The position numbers and the translations under genes were made by a program. From positions 1 through 64,000 of the IMG/VR virus record IMGVR_UViG_3300031595_000166: DNA of 64,000 nt; one strand, 5' to 3'. This document shows positions 63,783-64,000 of the stretch, in pieces (positions within the stretch are counted from its first letter, which is position 1; each line of letters begins with the position of its first letter). Source of the DNA: a virus. Below the pieces are notes generated by a model that saw nothing but the letters and a program-made list of their open reading frames with translations, searched no databases and was not told the origin of the DNA.

Positions 63783-64000
63783 TTAACAGGGTAGTTCTGA
63801 TTGTGATGCTTTTTGTTCTTCATTTGCTGGTTCTTTCGCTAATCGCTCAACCATCTCAGATAGCATATCATTTTCGAACTTCAACTGAGAAGCCCGAGCC
63901 TCTGCGAATGTAAGAGCGTATTTGACCTTGTCAAGCTCTATGTTGAGGTCGGATACTGCAAGTAGGTGTGTGATTCTTTGCTTATGAAGTTTTTTTCGTA
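63783..64000 (-). CDS. Partial coiled-coil protein (start beyond window)
   Basis: Last 72 codons of a gene whose start lies to the right of the window. Charged helix with V-S-D-L-N-I-E-L-D-K-V-K-Y-A-L and M-L-S-E-M-V-E-R-L-A-K-E, ending S-E-L-P-C. Heptad-like spacing suggests a coiled coil. The 135 nt between its stop and the 63483 gene hold no clear feature. Confidence 0.6.
   Translation of the reverse strand, partial: RKKLHKQRITHLLAVSDLNIELDKVKYALTFAEARASQLKFENDMLSEMVERLAKEPANEEQKASQSELPC

Overview
The window looks like part of a large (jumbo-type) tailed-phage genome. It is AT-rich and tightly packed with more than 120 mostly small genes, nearly all on the minus strand, with ATGA or TAATG stop-start overlaps and very few spacers. 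Only three likely genes are on the plus strand: two free-standing GIY-YIG endonucleases and one small ORF. No virion structural gene is recognised; this is an accessory and metabolic region. Twelve minus-strand promoters share (C)TTGAC(A) - 16/17 nt - TANNNT. The CTTGAC form is typical of alphaproteobacterial housekeeping promoters, so a host such as a rhizobial species is a reasonable inference, but not proven. Several of these promoters place the start codon exactly 6 nt after the -10 box, implying leaderless mRNAs.

Layout in base order (transcription runs right to left). 1-6.1 kb: ATP-grasp protein, peptidase E-like protein, GIY-YIG and HNH nucleases, UvrD-like helicase. 6.2-14.8 kb: small unknown genes, a vWA protein with a frameshifted upstream partner, an M20/M28-type peptidase, a macro-domain protein and a metallophosphoesterase. 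14.8-17.2 kb: NAD+-dependent DNA ligase and Pth2-type peptidyl-tRNA hydrolase. 17.7-25.5 kb: five tandem paralogues of about 450-555 residues of unknown function. 25.5-37.5 kb: Nudix hydrolase, a stand-alone C-terminal part of isoleucyl-tRNA synthetase, a cupin-like protein behind a long structured leader, a 5'-3' exonuclease, an EamA half-transporter and glutamyl-tRNA synthetase. 37.5-46.7 kb: tandem small paralogues, a DNA methyltransferase next to a PD-(D/E)XK-like nuclease, an aminotransferase and a deoxycytidylate deaminase. 46.7-51.1 kb: tRNA-Ile(UAU), a two-protein C2-H zinc-motif family and an M50 membrane protease. 51.1-51.7 kb: a promoter-driven array of tRNA-like RNAs. 52-58.7 kb: unknown genes, one L7/L12-like, plus another tRNA-like gene. 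58.7-64 kb: proteins built from HREDGPA (MORN-like) repeats, winged-helix-like and cyclic-phosphate-receiver proteins, and a partial gene at the edge.

Two patterns stand out. First, 51310-51639 encodes four consecutive RNAs of 72-77 nt that each fold as a cloverleaf with a 7-bp acceptor stem, D arm, T arm and A-CNA 3' end, but whose anticodon arm is replaced by a 7-bp hairpin capped by a UUCG or CUUG tetraloop; all four keep a G2-U71 wobble and A73. They cannot decode and look like deliberate tRNA mimics. A longer tRNA-like gene at 57721-57822 has a promoter whose predicted start is its first base. Second, about 35 small proteins from at least seven unrelated families end in the same kind of hydrophobic C-terminal tail (E-x-x-K-Y/F/L-L-M/L/I-L-I/V/M). 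The synonymous codons vary, so selection appears to act on the peptide; it may be a localisation, assembly or turnover tag. Translation-related genes (GltX, the IleRS C-terminal part, Pth2, tRNA-Ile, tRNA mimics) suggest that this phage remodels host tRNA metabolism.
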